IMG/VR virus record: IMGVR_UViG_3300020203_000009
Coordinates: 1 to 64,000 of that record
DNA length: 64,000 nucleotides
Origin: a virus
Reading direction: 5' to 3' (one strand)
Positions 47,340 to 55,600 of this stretch are shown here, piece after piece (the first letter of the stretch is position 1; each line of letters opens with the position of its first letter). Both the position numbers and the translations under genes were made by a program. Below the pieces are notes generated by a model, which had not been told where the DNA came from, ran no database searches, and saw only the letters and a program-made list of their open reading frames with translations.

Positions 47340-47349
47340 TATAATTCCA

Positions 47350-48006
47350 CTAATTAATCACTTGTTTAAGAAACTTAATGTTAAGAGCTTGTTGGTTATG
47401 CTTGGAAGCATCATCAATAGAATCCCGATCATCATAGGTGGCAGCATAGGTGGCATAGTCGGCAGCATAGTCGGCAGCATAGCTGGTAGCATAGGTGGCA
47501 ACATCGACAGCATAGCGTACTTCACGAGCGGCAGCAAAGACGGCATAGTAGGCAGCACGAGCAGCATTGGTGGCACCGATGGCGGCGATGGCGGCACAAC
47601 GGACAGCATAGGCAGCATCAGCGGCAGCTTCGATGGCAAAGCGGGCAGCATGGACAGCTCGGGCATCACTTATATGTCTCTTAATCTCTGATGCTTGATC
47701 AACTGTCAAGTTATCGAAATCATTAACTGTTTTAAGGTAGTTGATGCAATCTCTAATGCATCTTTCATCCGGGTATTCTTTTTCAAAAACATGTACTACG
47801 CTTTCAGCACAAAGAATTGCCCAGTTAATGGCTTGATTCCTTGTTAAAACTCTCCCTGCAACCCAGATTTTATCATTGTAGTCAAGATTAGGTAAGTCAA
47901 GGAATTCACTAAAACTACCGCTAAAATCAGCGTGACGCTCTAGAAAATGCCTATATCTGTCAACACAAGGCTCTAGGTTTTTCAGTACTTCTTTGTTAAT
48001 TTGCAT
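47350..48006 (-). CDS. Ala/Tyr-repeat Imm5-like paralogue, array copy 3
   Basis: This 218-residue copy begins MQINKEVLKNLEPCVDRYRH with the WAILCAESVVHVFEKEYPDE block. Its long regular tract (about 120-195) includes YAADYAADYATYAATYDDRD. The end is QQALNIKFLKQVIN. The DDRDSI-type end of the tract is shared with copy 1. GAGGGAAAG precedes the ATG and a promoter lies at 48016-48044. Confidence 0.82.
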   Translation of the reverse strand: MQINKEVLKNLEPCVDRYRHFLERHADFSGSFSEFLDLPNLDYNDKIWVAGRVLTRNQAINWAILCAESVVHVFEKEYPDERCIRDCINYLKTVNDFDNLTVDQASEIKRHISDARAVHAARFAIEAAADAAYAVRCAAIAAIGATNAARAAYYAVFAAAREVRYAVDVATYATSYAADYAADYATYAATYDDRDSIDDASKHNQQALNIKFLKQVIN

Positions 48007-48015
48007 CTTTCCCTC

Positions 48016-48044
48016 ATTGTTACATATAACCCTAAGCTTGTCAA
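48016..48044 (-). promoter_or_regulatory. Sigma70 promoter of array copy 3
   Basis: TTGACA (48039-48044), 17-bp spacer AGCTTAGGGTTATATGT and AACAAT (48016-48021) on the minus strand. Confidence 0.7.
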
Positions 48045-48054
48045 CCTTTACAAA

Positions 48055-48627
48055 CTACATGCCATTCTCAAAAAATTGAAGGTTAAGAGCTTTTTGGTTA
48101 TTCCCGGCAGCGTCAGCATCTTCACCGGTATCAGCGGCTGCAAGGAGGGCAGCATAGACGGCATAGTTGGCAGAACGGGCGGCATAGTGGAAGGCATAAT
48201 TGGCTGCATAGTTGACAGCATAGAGGGCATAATAGGCAGTATAGAGGGCATAGTGGACAGCACTGGCGACATAGTTGACTCCGCTAATATCTTCATGTTT
48301 TTTTATTTCCCACTTTTCAGTATCAGTTAAGTTATTGAAATCCTTAATAGACTTAAGGAAATTGATACATTTGCTAAGACGTTTATTGCCTGGATAATTA
48401 GCCTCAAAAATATACATAACACTTTCGGCACAGAGAATAGCCCAGCTAACAGCTTGATTTTTAGTTAAAACCTTTTCTGCAATCAAAACTTTATCTTCAT
48501 AACTAATAGTACCTAGGTCCAGGAATTCAATAAAATTACCATCAAAATCAGAGTGGTGTTCTAGAAAATGCTTATATCTATCATCACAAGGATTTAGGCT
48601 TTTCAGAAATTCTTTGTTAATTTGCAT
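48055..48627 (-). CDS. Ala/Tyr-repeat Imm5-like paralogue, array copy 2, altered C-terminus
   Basis: This 190-residue copy begins MQINKEFLKSLNPCDDRYKH with WAILCAESVMYIFEANYPGN. The tract is Tyr-rich (YALYTAYYALYAVNYAANYA). It ends QKALNLQFFENGM instead of the family's FLKQVI, so the last residues are lost or replaced, probably by a frame change near the end. It has no promoter of its own; the gap to copy 1 is 12 bases. Confidence 0.78.
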   Translation of the reverse strand: MQINKEFLKSLNPCDDRYKHFLEHHSDFDGNFIEFLDLGTISYEDKVLIAEKVLTKNQAVSWAILCAESVMYIFEANYPGNKRLSKCINFLKSIKDFNNLTDTEKWEIKKHEDISGVNYVASAVHYALYTAYYALYAVNYAANYAFHYAARSANYAVYAALLAAADTGEDADAAGNNQKALNLQFFENGM

Positions 48628-48639
48628 ATGAAGTCCTTT

Positions 48640-49323
48640 TCAAACACTAGTTACTTGTTTAAGAAACTGAAGGTTAAGAGCTTGTTGGCTATACTTGGCA
48701 GCATAATTAATAGAATCCCGATCATCGTAGGTGGCAGCATAGTTGGTAGCAGAGGTGGCAGCAGAGGTGGCAGCATAGTTGGTAGCAGAGGTGGCAGCAG
48801 AGGTGGCATAGCGTGCTTCACGAGCGGCAGCACCGGCAGCATAGATGGCAGCTTGGACAGCATTGGCGGCACCAGAGGCGGCATAGGCGGCACAGCGGAC
48901 AGCATAGGCAGCATTGGCGGCGGCATAGGTGGCATTGGTGGCATAGACGGTGGCATTGGCAGAAAAGAAAGCAGCATTGGCGGCCATTCCATGCTTCTTA
49001 ATCTCTAATGCCTGGGCATTTGTCAAGTTATTAAAATCATTAATAGATTTAAGGTAGCTGATGCAATCACTAAGACGTTTATCGTCAGGACGCTTATCTT
49101 CAAAAATATGCACAACACTGTCAACACAAAGAACTGACCATTTAACTAGTTGATTCTTGGTTAAAACTATCACAGCAACCCAGATTTTATCTTCATAGTC
49201 AAGATTAGGTAAGTCCATGAATTCGCTAAAGCTTCCGTTAAACTCACCGTGGTGTTTTAGAAAATGCTTATATCTATCAGTGCAAGGGTTAAGGCTTTTG
49301 AGTAATTCTTTATTGATTTGCAT
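48640..49323 (-). CDS. Ala/Tyr-repeat Imm5-like paralogue, array copy 1 (first)
   Basis: This 227-residue copy is the longest and leads the array. The head is MQINKELLKSLNPCTDRYKH with WSVLCVDSVVHIFEDKRPDD, a diverged WA-CAES block. The tract holds an exact repeat of 12 residues (SAATSATNYAAT-type units) encoded by a 36-bp tandem duplication, then DDRDSI. It ends QQALNLQFLKQVTSV. A copy of the extended -10 element lies just upstream (49348-49358). Confidence 0.82.
   Translation of the reverse strand: MQINKELLKSLNPCTDRYKHFLKHHGEFNGSFSEFMDLPNLDYEDKIWVAVIVLTKNQLVKWSVLCVDSVVHIFEDKRPDDKRLSDCISYLKSINDFNNLTNAQALEIKKHGMAANAAFFSANATVYATNATYAAANAAYAVRCAAYAASGAANAVQAAIYAAGAAAREARYATSAATSATNYAATSAATSATNYAATYDDRDSINYAAKYSQQALNLQFLKQVTSV
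48733..48804. repeat. 36-bp perfect tandem duplication in array copy 1
   Basis: Two identical 36-bp units (48733-48768 and 48769-48804) encode two identical 12-residue blocks of the Ala/Thr tract. Within each unit are shorter GGCAGCAGAGGT-type sub-repeats. This is direct evidence for length change by slippage or unequal recombination. Confidence 0.9.
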
Positions 49324-49332
49324 AAAAGCTTC

Positions 49333-49839
49333 CTAATACTTATTACTATTTATACCACTTCTAATAACTATATCAATTTCCTTGCGACAATAGCGAGTTA
49401 CGTTTTCAAAAACCCTTATTTTTCCATCCATGAAGCTTTCTAGAGCAGTTAACATGTCAATTCTGTCTTGAGCAGATACATAGTTAATCTGACGCTGCAA
49501 AAAAGCCTCTCGAACGTGAGTGCTGTCTTTCATCTTACTTTCTTTCAAAAACAAGGGATATAGATCAAGAATAGTCTCTGACTTGGCTTCCAATAGGGCT
49601 TTTTTGGCTTTGGTTATCTCATACCCTATAAGACTCAGATGCTTCCTAGCTTGTCTATATCCCTCGTTAAATGTGTATTCAAGTTCAGAATAGGTCGCAG
49701 GGTTTACTACCTTTGCCTCAATCAATCTGTGTTCAGCCTCTCTAATAGAGCTGATATCAAGACGTACTTCTGGCGTATTACCGAACGCTGGAATGGTTAG
49801 CTCTGCACGTTCGGTGTAATTAGAAGGTAGTGTTTGCAT
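49333..49839 (-). CDS. Hypothetical recombination-accessory-like protein
   Basis: This 168-residue helical protein (AKKALLEAKSETILDLYPLF, then VSAQDRIDMLTALESFMDGK) is coupled to the SSB-like gene by TAATG. Position and the late D-x3-ML-x3-FMDGKI helix recall recombination mediators such as UvsY, which work with the ssDNA-binding protein, but the similarity is only structural impression. Its last codons hold a promoter element (49348-49358). Confidence 0.6.
   Translation of the reverse strand: MQTLPSNYTERAELTIPAFGNTPEVRLDISSIREAEHRLIEAKVVNPATYSELEYTFNEGYRQARKHLSLIGYEITKAKKALLEAKSETILDLYPLFLKESKMKDSTHVREAFLQRQINYVSAQDRIDMLTALESFMDGKIRVFENVTRYCRKEIDIVIRSGINSNKY
49348..49358 (-). promoter_or_regulatory. 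Extended -10 element inside a gene end, upstream of the array
   Basis: The minus strand reads GTGGTATAAATAG within the last codons of the 49333-49839 gene, 25 bases before the first array gene. The -10 is TATAAA with the TGG extension. Confidence 0.55.
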
Positions 49840-50918
49840 TATCCCTCAAGAGATTTCAAGAAATCTTCATCACTCAAGCTATTAAGATCTTCCGCTGCCG
49901 GTGGAGCATCTTTCTTGGGAGTGTTTAGGACTTCTATTTTAGCCTTAGTGGCAGCTTTAGCTTCTAGGGCAGCTTTAGCTTCTAGGGCAGCCTTAGCTTC
50001 TAGGGCAGCTTTAGCCTTGCTTTCTGCGAGTGCCTGAGCCGCCTTGACGTAAGTATCTTCAGAATGATTAGACTGTTCTTCATCATCACCATTGTCTGAA
50101 GGTGTAGATCCATCTGAGTCTCCTAGGATTCGCTCCAAAACAATCGCGCCTTCCTGTTCGCTACGCTCGTAAGCAGCTACCATTTCAGCCACTTGTTCAG
50201 GATTGGGCATAGGATACATAGTGCTAAGCTCATAGGCCTCATCTGCTAGACGAGATAGAATGGCGGGAGTAAGAATGTGAGGCTCTGATTTTTCAACAAT
50301 GCCGTATTCTGCTGTTTTTACCTTTGTTTTAGATTCTGTTACTTGGTAAGCAGTGTCCCTGTCCATTCCAGAACGGTTGAAGTTAATAAAGCGTCCGTCT
50401 TCAACCGAAAGCGGGTCTACACCCTCTCCCTGAAGTTGTTTAACCAGTGCTTTAAATGCATTCATTGCACGAGAGCCAAGCTTTAGAAGACCGATCTTAC
50501 CGGAGGAATCCATGCCATTTGCATGGTGTTTGCTATCAACGTTGAAACGCTTAGTAGACTCTTCTAGATCTTTCAATTGCTTTTTAAGAGACTCAGGGAT
50601 GGGCGCTTTAGCTTCAAATAGCTGCCTGGCTTGTTTTTTAGCCTCATCTTTCTGAATCTTAAGACCTTCGGCTCGGTTATAGGCCGCACAGTCCCTTTCT
50701 ACCATTTTACTCCTGAAGTTAACGTCACGAGGTGAAACGAAAGGGCGCTGCCTGCCTTTTGTGTCCTTATAACCCCATACAACGCGATAGTAGACACTCC
50801 AATAACCCTTGTCTGCTAGTTTACCCATAGGAGGTAGGACTCGGAATAGGTTATCCCCGTCTTTAAATTTAAACACTTCTTTTTTGTCACCTGAATACCT
50901 TGCTTTGCCGACTTTCAT
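49839..50918 (-). CDS. ssDNA-binding protein (gp32-like)
   Basis: This 359-residue protein starts with a basic segment and FKFKDGDNLFRVLPPMGKLA, the typical start of large-phage ssDNA-binding proteins. A helical middle follows, then an acidic stretch (DNGDDEEQSNHSEDT), an Ala/Lys/Glu repeat (KAALEA three times, near 305-325) and an acidic end (LSDEDFLKSLEG). The acidic tail is the usual contact for replication partners. The heptad-like KAALEAK repeat before the tail is unusual. It would coat single strands at the replication fork. Confidence 0.8.
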   Translation of the reverse strand: MKVGKARYSGDKKEVFKFKDGDNLFRVLPPMGKLADKGYWSVYYRVVWGYKDTKGRQRPFVSPRDVNFRSKMVERDCAAYNRAEGLKIQKDEAKKQARQLFEAKAPIPESLKKQLKDLEESTKRFNVDSKHHANGMDSSGKIGLLKLGSRAMNAFKALVKQLQGEGVDPLSVEDGRFINFNRSGMDRDTAYQVTESKTKVKTAEYGIVEKSEPHILTPAILSRLADEAYELSTMYPMPNPEQVAEMVAAYERSEQEGAIVLERILGDSDGSTPSDNGDDEEQSNHSEDTYVKAAQALAESKAKAALEAKAALEAKAALEAKAATKAKIEVLNTPKKDAPPAAEDLNSLSDEDFLKSLEG

Positions 50919-50950
50919 GGATTATCCTTTATTTTAGACCGTTATTGGGC

Positions 50951-51673
50951 TCAAATCTCAGACTTAATTTTCAAAAATACTTTTTCTACAGATCCAGCAG
51001 TAGACACCTTAGTAGTATTCACCAAAAACACACGCTTTGTCAAGTTTTTTAGTGAATTTTCTAGATCAACTGAAAAATCTTTATTTTTTGTATAAAGAAC
51101 TATTGCAACCGTATCGGTGTCAACCCCCTGCTCAAGACCTAGCTTGGCTACTTCGCTTACTGCGTAAATACCTGCAATCTCTGCTCCTACTTTTTCATTA
51201 TATGCCTGCATTAGCAGGGATACAAGATCTTCCTTGTTATTCAACCTGCGAGAATATTTGCTTTCATAGTAAACAGAAGGTGCGGACTCTACTCCGATAT
51301 CAGAGCAAACCTCAGCAAAGTTCCCCATAACAGTGTCAAAAAGCGCAGGTGAAGACTGGACGCCATTGTAATAACGACCGTCTACATCGTTTGCGATAGC
51401 TTCATAGAATAATTCCGCCCTTACATTGAAGCAACCAAATTTGGTGGCTAGGTCTGCAAACTGTTCTGCTTGAGGGCCCCTAGTAACAATAAAAACAGCT
51501 TGCTTGAGAAGAGATTTCTTATATTCAGATTCTAGCTCTTTAAGGTTTTCCTTAGCCCTGCGAATCTGATCTTGTCGAGAACGCCTAACACTAGGAAGCA
51601 TTTCTGCTGTGATTTTAAAATCAGCGATTTCTCTTTCTTTTTTAATCTTCTCAACAATTTCTTTGATTTTCAT
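50951..51673 (-). CDS. Hypothetical replication-cluster protein
   Basis: This 240-residue protein has a helical basic N-terminus (KIKEIVEKIKKEREIADFKI, then KENLKELESEYKKSLLKQAV) and a mixed alpha/beta C-terminal part (VAIVLYTKNKDFSVDLENSL). It sits between the SSB-like gene and the promoter at 51932, so a replication or repair role is plausible. No family is recognised. Confidence 0.6.
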   Translation of the reverse strand: MKIKEIVEKIKKEREIADFKITAEMLPSVRRSRQDQIRRAKENLKELESEYKKSLLKQAVFIVTRGPQAEQFADLATKFGCFNVRAELFYEAIANDVDGRYYNGVQSSPALFDTVMGNFAEVCSDIGVESAPSVYYESKYSRRLNNKEDLVSLLMQAYNEKVGAEIAGIYAVSEVAKLGLEQGVDTDTVAIVLYTKNKDFSVDLENSLKNLTKRVFLVNTTKVSTAGSVEKVFLKIKSEI

Positions 51674-51918
51674 AATTCCCCAATTTTGAAATATTTCCTT
51701 ACCTTATACTCAGTATTAAAATAAACCTTAGCTGTTTTTAAATCAGAAACTCCGTCAAAAGTATTTGGAAAGATTTTATGAGTAGAAAACTTCCCACCCA
51801 TGTACCTTACATGTAAATACAGAACAGTGTTATCAAGACTAGCAGACTCAATCAAGGTCAGACGCTCGTTTACTGTTTTTTCTCTTACAATTTTAGTTTG
51901 ACTAAAAAAATCAATCAT
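51670..51918 (-). CDS. Hypothetical protein
   Basis: This 82-residue protein (MIDFFSQTKIVREKTVNERL...) is not recognised. The ATG at 51918 lies 14 bases after the promoter element, with TAGGAC as weak ribosome site. It overlaps the next gene (ATGA-type). Confidence 0.6.
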   Translation of the reverse strand: MIDFFSQTKIVREKTVNERLTLIESASLDNTVLYLHVRYMGGKFSTHKIFPNTFDGVSDLKTAKVYFNTEYKVRKYFKIGEL

Positions 51919-51925
51919 ATTTGTC

Positions 51926-52630
51926 CTATTTGATATTACCACGTTTTAATATTTCTGCCATTATCTGCGCAGTGGCTTGACTACTCCCTGAAAGCGCCCT
52001 TACACCTGGAATTTCAGGATCAACTAGGAGTCCAGATGCTTTATCTGTAACGATAGATCCGTAGTTAGATCCAAGATAAGCTCTAACTACATGGAAGTTT
52101 TCGCCAGGATATTCCTTTTTATAGCAAGCTGGATAGTAACCGCCATGTGTGTCTAGGTTTATTCCGTCGTTTCCAGAGGCTACGGTTAGTGTCATGCCTT
52201 TTTTCAAAAACCCAAATAGGTAAGATTTTTCCCTAGATTCGTAGGCATTTCCGCCTAGACTTAGGTTTAAATACTTTATTTGGGGATCTGAGTCAATATA
52301 CTCCAGTGCCTTGTAATACGAGTTGGTATTTTCTATGATCGAGTCTTCGTTTTTGTAAAACTTAATGCTCACAATGCAGTGAGTTTTAGGGTTAATACCC
52401 TTAGATATAATCCCAACAATGTTAGAGCCGTGACCGTGGTTATCTTCTGTTTGTCCTAGTGTGTAGTTGATAACACCGTTCCTGCACATGTAGGGGCTTT
52501 TGTCTATGCTTTTAATCACACCCGTATCAATAACGGCTACTTTGATACGGGTTTCAAGACTTTCGCTTGTTGCCACCGTTTCGCAGCAGATAAGAAGAAG
52601 TGTAGAAAGTATGTATTTTAGACTGTTCAT
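51926..52630 (-). CDS. Exported subtilisin-like serine protease
   Basis: This 234-residue S8-type protease has an N-terminal signal (MNSLKYILSTLLLICC). The catalytic triad motifs are IKVAVIDTGV (Asp), NHGHGSNIVGII (His) and LSGSSQATAQIMA (Ser), with the oxyanion Asn in TVASGNDG. It is shorter than most secreted subtilases and has no pro-domain, so it may be directly active. Export suggests action on envelope proteins or on surface receptors. It is driven by its own promoter (52637-52665). Confidence 0.88.
   Translation of the reverse strand: MNSLKYILSTLLLICCETVATSESLETRIKVAVIDTGVIKSIDKSPYMCRNGVINYTLGQTEDNHGHGSNIVGIISKGINPKTHCIVSIKFYKNEDSIIENTNSYYKALEYIDSDPQIKYLNLSLGGNAYESREKSYLFGFLKKGMTLTVASGNDGINLDTHGGYYPACYKKEYPGENFHVVRAYLGSNYGSIVTDKASGLLVDPEIPGVRALSGSSQATAQIMAEILKRGNIK
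51932..51942 (-). promoter_or_regulatory. Extended -10 promoter for the SSB operon
   Basis: The minus strand reads ACGTGGTAATATCAAATAGGAC at the end of the protease gene, leading into ATG 51918. It should drive the genes down to the SSB-like gene. Confidence 0.65.
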
Positions 52631-52632
52631 TT

Positions 52633-52665
52633 ATACAGTGTACAGTATACTTTACGCATTGTCAA
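52633..52665 (-). promoter_or_regulatory. Sigma70 promoter with overlapping dyad, upstream of the subtilase
   Basis: TTGACA (52660-52665), 17 bp, TACACT (52637-52642) on the minus strand. An imperfect inverted repeat (TATACTGTA and TATACAGTG arms, 52633-52650) covers the -10, a natural place for a repressor. The start point would fall at or near the ATG, so the message may be leaderless. Confidence 0.65.
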
Positions 52666-52673
52666 CAAGTTAT

Positions 52674-55600
52674 TTAACACTCTACGTGAATTTCTGTAAT
52701 GTTGGTATAACACTGTCCCTTGCCGTTTTTCTTGCGTTTATAGAAAAAGTATGCTATAGAGCCTTTTTTCAATGACTTAGGATACCTCAACTCTCCACTA
52801 TCGTAATCAGGCCATAGTACTTTTTCAGACACATAGCCTGAGCTATCTATAATGATTTTAAGGGCTTTTTTGCTTCCATTAGAGTATTCAAACTCTTTAC
52901 AATCAATAACATATCCAGCACATGCGGCGTATATTTCTTCTTCAGGCTCCATTAAATCAATTCTTTGAAGGTGTTCCCCGGTCACTAGAGGAAGCTCCCT
53001 AGCCCATTTGTTCATAACCCTACAGAAAGGCTTTCCTGGAAGCAGTTTTAGCTCTGAATCTTCCAACATAACCTTATGTAGGTCTAGATTCATAGTCGGA
53101 AATACAGCTTTTTTCATTAAGAAGTCTTTCTTAGGGGTAAGCATTACATATTCCGAATCAACATTACCCTTGGATGGCCCCTTGTCTTTTAGTTTCTGAA
53201 TAGCTTTTTCTGATTTAACGTATTTTGCCCTGTCTGTCTCTATGCTTAGATTGTAAATGGCATCTTTAACTTTTTCCTCATATTTAACAATCTCTACAAA
53301 GTCTTCATAAATTTGAAGTTTCTGTAACAATGTAGAGTCAGCCGGAAACAGAGAGTTAAGAACACCTACGTGAATAAGTTTACAAGTAAGTCCTGGACCA
53401 GCTACTTTCTTAGATACAAAATCTTTAATGTCAACATACGGCCTTCCAGAAACAATCTTTTCGGCTGCCTTACCACCAACACCAGAAATCATGGAAAGTT
53501 TTGATCGAAGCTTACCTAAATTATAGTCAATTGATATCTCTTCAGTAGAAACGTTGATATCGGGAGGAAGAACTAGGTCTTTGACGTGTTTATAGTGGCT
53601 TTCCTTGATCTCCTTGTCTGTAGAGTTAGAAAGTACAGCCGCCCACCACTCAAGTGGGTAGTGATACTTAAGAAACGCACATGCGTAGGAAACAGTAGCA
53701 TAGGCGGTAGCATGGCTAGCGTTAAATCCGTAAGAAGCAAACTTAATCATCATTTGCCATATCTTTTCTGCGGTTTGAGCGTCAACGGTTTGACATGAAC
53801 CTTCAATAAATTTAGGCTTTAAGCTGTCTAGTAGTTTAAACTTCTTCTTACCCATGGCAACACGAACGTCTTCAGAATCTGCGACACTCATCTTACCCAA
53901 CTCAGTAGCAATTTTTGAAACCTGCTCCTGGAAGCAGAGTACAGAGTAAGTTTCTGGAATTAGAGAGTTTAATATGGGAATATCGGTCTTTGAATGCCCG
54001 TTTTTACGTTCAATATATTCCTGCACCATGTTATTACCTGTAATTTCATCAATGAAACCTAGCGGTCCTGGACGAACCAGTGACGTTGTAACTGCGCAAT
54101 CTACTATTGATGTGGGTTTAATCCGCATCAAGAAGGGAGTAACCGTTGAAGTGTTAAGCTGGAACACTGTCTCTGTTTTTCCATCGGATAGCATCTTGAA
54201 TACTTTTTGATCTTCAGGCAAATCGTAAATATAAGTCTCTTTACCTTCGTGAATGAAATAGCCGGTTTTAAGCTTAATTCCATTTCTTTTATTGACACTT
54301 TCCATGCACATACGAATATCTTTAAGACACAACACAACTAGAAGGTCTAGCTTAACCAGTCCTGCATACTCGCAATCTTTAGCATCTGGCTGGGTTATGC
54401 GTTTAACTCCACCGACTTCAAAAACTGGTACGGTTTCCTCTATATCCACATCAGAAATAATATACGCAGATGCGTGACGTGACATTTGTCTAGATAGAGA
54501 TAGGGATTTTTTTACAATTTCCCACTCTTTTGGGCGAGTCTCTGTGTAATTCCTAAGATCTTTATTTATCTCCAAAAGGCCCCGTATGTGTTCACCATCG
54601 CTATTTTCATAACCAAACACCGAGTCATAGTCTGTTATCCCAGGAGGAGTATCTGGAAGGGTTTTAGACAGAGCCTGTATTTCCTGTTCTAGTGTTCCGT
54701 TGTTTACAAAACGATTTGCGTCAAGAATGGCAGATTTAATGCGAAGCAAGGTACGAGTAGAGCATTGGGCTACTTTATTGCCGTATTTTTCCTTTAAATA
54801 CCCACCGTTACCATCTTTGCCAACCAGAGGCTCCCTGTCTTCAAAATCGGAATCAATATCCATCCACGATCCCTGGCGAATACGGTCAATAGTGGCAAAC
54901 CTGGCAGAGCTAAGCTTATATTTAATAGGGTCAATCTGTGTAATACCCATCAAATAAGCGATCAGGAAACCACCAACAGAGCCGCGCCCTGGACCTACTA
55001 GATATCCATTGTCTTCATAGAATTTAAAGATATCAATCAAAGGTATGAAGTACGGGATGAGGTTTTTTACCCCATTGTTTTCTAGCAAATCCATTTCTTC
55101 ATTAAACTGCTTTACATAAATAGGATTGTTCCAGTCCAGACGCCCCTGAGCTGCAATAGCGTCCATCATTTGTTTTTTGGGGTTTTCTCCTACATCCGGT
55201 AGTCTGTATTCATATTTTAGATTAAAGTCTTTAAACTTATCAGCCCAGTCGTGACTGTTTTTAACCATTTTAGTAATAAAAGAGTCTTCTAGACCAATTT
55301 TAGTGGTTAGGTATTCCCTAACATCGCTGGTACGGCGCATGAATTGACTCTTAATAACCCGTCTTTCCTCACCTAGGCGCATGTCCTGTACAACTTTATC
55401 GTCTCTGTCTGCGTAGTAGCTATAGTTGTTAATCAAAAGCCTGTCTAAGTCCCCATACCGTTTTGCCAGAGCAAGTATGAACTTATTAGCCTTAAGCTGT
55501 ATGTCACCCTCTGGAATATCAACAAAATCATTGACTAGCTTAGCAGATAGCACTTCTGAGAGGCTCTCCTTGACACCGTAGAGCACTTTGTTGATACTAA

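Noticed and set aside
44655-49323. CRISPR array suspected from the dense repeats at 44.6-49.3 kb
   Set aside because: Repeats are coding, of varying length, without uniform spacers; they encode Ala/Tyr-rich protein tracts.
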